This document shows, in pieces, positions 61,773 to 64,000 of a stretch of DNA of 64,000 nt. A program made the position numbers and the translations under genes. Source of the DNA: Actinobacillus sp. (GTDB taxonomy: Bacteria > Pseudomonadota > Gammaproteobacteria > Enterobacterales > Pasteurellaceae); the NCBI GenBank assembly GCA_020026155.1, contig JAHHQX010000009.1, positions 1 to 64,000 on the forward strand, read 5' to 3'. Under the pieces are notes generated by a model, which was not told the DNA's origin, did not search any database, and worked only from the letters and a program-made list of their open reading frames with translations. How positions within the stretch are numbered: the stretch's first letter is position 1; the number at the start of each line of letters is the position of its first letter.

Positions 61773-63008
61773 ATGGAAACGCTAAAGTCGTCTAAAATGG
61801 CAATCTTATTGTCCTGTTTAATGGGAATGTTCTTCATTTTCCCGCTTTTCTCACAAACAAGTTACTACATCATTCCAGGCATTTTGCTTCTTTTTGGTCT
61901 GTATTATATGGGGCTTAATATCAAGCAACATCGCACGCAGATGGATGCCTCAACTAAAATATTAATACTGGCTTTTGCTAGCTATTTGATTGTGCCAATG
62001 CTCTCCATGTTTGAATATCATGGTCGTCTATCCTTTCTTGATATTCCTTCGAAAGCATTCCTATTACTCCCTATCCTCGCTATCTTTACCCGTGTAAAAC
62101 TTAATATCCATTACTTTATTGGATTACTTTTCGTTGCCTGTTTTAGTATTGGTGCAGGCGCAGTTATCGAAAAATTCTATTTACATTGGGCTGATCCTTT
62201 TATGAAATATAACCGCATTACTGCAGGTAATGTGGCAATGGGTATCGCGATTTTAGCTTTCAGTTTGGCAATTTATTACTATCGCATAAAACAAAAAGGT
62301 CTAACTTTAATTAGTTCTCTTGCTTTCATTTCTGCATTTATGGCAAGTTTACTTTGCATGAACCGCGGTGCACTTGTTGGATTTGCTTTAGGTTTCGTTG
62401 CCGTCCTTTGGTTAAACCGTGATTTACTCTCTAAAAAGCTTATCGCCTTTTTCGTCATTGTTGCTATCGCATCGGGGGCCGTCGCCTATAAAGTTGCGCA
62501 AAGTCGTTGGAATCTCGTCGATGGCGAAATTGCACAATGCGTAGATAGTTCACACTGCGATACAAGTATCGGTATCCGCTTACAACTTTATAAAAGTGCG
62601 TTACGCGGAATGGAAGAAAAACCAATTCTTGGCTGGGGCGTAGGCGGCACTAATGTAATGCGTCAACAACAAGCGAAAGAAGGGTTTATTTCTCATTTAG
62701 CAGGAACCTACACCCATGCGCATAACATTTTCTTAGAACAAGGGAGTAAGTTTGGTATTTTAGGACTTCTCTCTTTACTCAGTGTATTCCTCGTACCTGT
62801 GTGGATTTTTGGTAAAAATATCAAAGCAGCGCTAAATAATCCCCTTTCTCAAGTCTTTGGCATTATGGGAATTTCATTCATCATTACAGTCATGGGGTGT
62901 GGATTAACTGATGTTTTAATGCGCCACCGAATTGGCAATATGTTCTACTTCACTACCGTGATTTTACTGCTAGGTCTGCAAAAAATGACACTCTGTAAAA
63001 AAGCGTAA
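61773..63008 (+). CDS. O-antigen ligase-like membrane protein (WaaL family)
   Basis: A 411-residue inner-membrane protein with about ten to twelve helices and a large periplasmic loop (about residues 245-320) holding the Wzy_C/WaaL-type motifs IRLQLYKSALRGMEEKPILGWG near 267 and THAHNIFLEQGSKFGILGL near 308 with the conserved His. In Pasteurellaceae such proteins ligate outer sugars or polymers to the lipooligosaccharide. Polymerase activity cannot be excluded. Confidence 0.85.
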   Translation: METLKSSKMAILLSCLMGMFFIFPLFSQTSYYIIPGILLLFGLYYMGLNIKQHRTQMDASTKILILAFASYLIVPMLSMFEYHGRLSFLDIPSKAFLLLPILAIFTRVKLNIHYFIGLLFVACFSIGAGAVIEKFYLHWADPFMKYNRITAGNVAMGIAILAFSLAIYYYRIKQKGLTLISSLAFISAFMASLLCMNRGALVGFALGFVAVLWLNRDLLSKKLIAFFVIVAIASGAVAYKVAQSRWNLVDGEIAQCVDSSHCDTSIGIRLQLYKSALRGMEEKPILGWGVGGTNVMRQQQAKEGFISHLAGTYTHAHNIFLEQGSKFGILGLLSLLSVFLVPVWIFGKNIKAALNNPLSQVFGIMGISFIITVMGCGLTDVLMRHRIGNMFYFTTVILLLGLQKMTLCKKA

Positions 63009-63019
63009 CACTTAATAAA

Positions 63020-63084
63020 ACACGCCTCATTTTTCTCAAAAAATTATGTAATTTGCATAAATTTTAACGAAAATTGAGGCGTGT
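63020..63084. repeat. Dispersed GGCGTG repeat, long palindrome
   Basis: Arms ACACGCCTCATTTTTC (63020-63035) and GAAAATTGAGGCGTGT (63069-63084), one mismatch, longer AT loop; TTTTTT follows, so it can terminate the ligase gene. Confidence 0.75.
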
Positions 63085-63194
63085 TTTTTATTCAAAACTT
63101 TTATTTTTCACAAAAAATCACCATGGTACTTTGAGAATTCCTCGCCACCTGACTATAATAAGTTATTCATCATTTACGCAACTTAGTGATTATT

Positions 63195-64000
63195 ATGTAC
63201 TTTTCTAAAATGCATGGTTTAGGCAACGATTTTATGGTCGTGGATGGCGTAACCCAGAACGTCTATTTCACACCCGAAACTATTCAACGCCTTGCTTCAC
63301 GCCATTTAGGTGTTGGTTTTGATCAATTATTAATTGTTGAACCGCCCTACGATCCTGAATTAGATTTCCATTATCGTATTTTTAATGCGGATGGTAGTGA
63401 AGTTGCAATGTGTGGCAATGGCGCGCGGTGTTTTGCACGTTTTGTTCATCTCAAACATTTAACCAATAAAAAAGATATTCTCGTGAGCACTGCTAAAGGA
63501 AAACTTGAATTACAGCTTTTAGAAAAAGACTTAGTGCGCGTAAACATGGGCACACCAATTTGGCAACCCAATAAAATTCCTTTCACGGCAAAAAAATTTG
63601 AGAAAAATTATCTTCTCATGACTGAAATTAAAACGGTAATTTGTGGCGTGGTATCTATGGGAAATCCACATTGCGTGGTACAAGTGGATGATGTTGATAA
63701 TATGGATATCGCCCCACTCGGTCGTCTTTTGGAAAAACATGAACGTTTTCCTGAAAAAACTAATGTGGGCTTTATGCAAGTCCTCAATCCGCACCATATC
63801 AAATTACGCGTTTATGAACGAGGTTGTGGTGAAACTCAGGCGTGTGGGAGCGGCGCTTGTGGTGCCGTTGCAGTGGGGATTATGCAAGGTGTTTTAGCGT
63901 CTAAAGTCCGCGTTGATTTACCCGGTGGAAGCCTAGATATCGAATGGCAAGGTGGCGAGAGTCCACTTTATATGACTGGCGAAGCAACACATGTTTATGA
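63195..64000 (+). CDS. dapF: Diaminopimelate epimerase, cut by window end
   Basis: Converts LL- to meso-diaminopimelate for lysine and peptidoglycan. From ATG at 63195 the frame is open for 268 codons to the window edge and lacks only the last few residues (family length about 274). It begins MYFSKMHGLGNDFMVVDG; the catalytic cysteines are in MCGNGARCF near 73 and ACGSGACGAVAVG near 218. The final visible residues GEATHVY match the family end. The ribosome-binding site is weak. Confidence 0.97.
   Translation, partial: MYFSKMHGLGNDFMVVDGVTQNVYFTPETIQRLASRHLGVGFDQLLIVEPPYDPELDFHYRIFNADGSEVAMCGNGARCFARFVHLKHLTNKKDILVSTAKGKLELQLLEKDLVRVNMGTPIWQPNKIPFTAKKFEKNYLLMTEIKTVICGVVSMGNPHCVVQVDDVDNMDIAPLGRLLEKHERFPEKTNVGFMQVLNPHHIKLRVYERGCGETQACGSGACGAVAVGIMQGVLASKVRVDLPGGSLDIEWQGGESPLYMTGEATHVY

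Overview
The window is a piece of chromosome from a low-G+C gammaproteobacterium, almost certainly a member of the Pasteurellaceae. The evidence is close protein similarity to Haemophilus-type orthologues, a complete Na+-NQR operon, and Haemophilus-like gene order for crp-yheU-dut, coaBC, radC, rpmB-rpmG, mutM. The genus cannot be fixed from the sequence. I noticed no intact Haemophilus-type uptake signal (AAGTGCGGT), which would be unusual for many Pasteurellaceae.

Layout. 1-2.1 kb: two tRNA-Val genes, gltX and tRNA-Ala, each with a recognisable promoter. 2.1-6.5 kb: a C-terminally shortened metJ behind a probable MetJ operator, galU, csrA and alaS. 6.7-9.2 kb: a probable nitric-oxide module, in which a diflavin reductase and a stand-alone PAS protein are transcribed away from nsrR, with an NsrR-type operator on the PAS promoter. 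9.3-17.9 kb: mnmA, then nqrABCDEF-apbE-nqrM behind a structured leader RNA and an FNR box. 18.4-21.8 kb: a cysteine-utilisation locus (cyuA, a YheO-type regulator, cyuP). 22-30.3 kb: tRNA-Phe and tRNA-Asn, pdxY, accA, gloA-rnt, a YuiF-type transporter behind a small leader ORF, recJ-mtnN and a membrane protein. 30.4-33 kb: a two-gene betaine-type ABC transporter with a fused binding protein and permease. 33.2-41.1 kb: an accessory-looking periplasmic molybdenum hydroxylase operon (large subunit interrupted by a frameshift in an A7 tract, 2Fe-2S subunit, triheme cytochrome c, XdhC, MocA), followed by a triheme peroxidase with a textbook class II FNR promoter. 41-64 kb: housekeeping genes (proS, dgkA, relA, recO, dnaE, rluE, dut, yheU, crp, a phosphoethanolamine transferase, coaBC, radC, rpmB-rpmG, a lipoprotein, a coiled-coil periplasmic protein, mutM, gyrB, an O-antigen-ligase-like gene, and dapF cut by the window edge).

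How it fits together. Much of the non-housekeeping content points to life at low oxygen and under nitrosative stress: Na+-NQR, FNR boxes, cysteine desulfidase, a quinol peroxidase, NsrR, and periplasmic oxidation feeding electrons to cytochromes c. At least eight copies of an intergenic palindromic repeat (core ATAAATTTT..CGAAAAT.G.GGCGTG) are spread over the window, several placed like terminators between convergent genes.

The most interesting items are the NsrR/PAS/diflavin module, the nqr leader RNA, the frameshifted molybdenum hydroxylase and the truncated MetJ. All function calls rest on recognised sequence motifs and recalled family knowledge; no database search was run.
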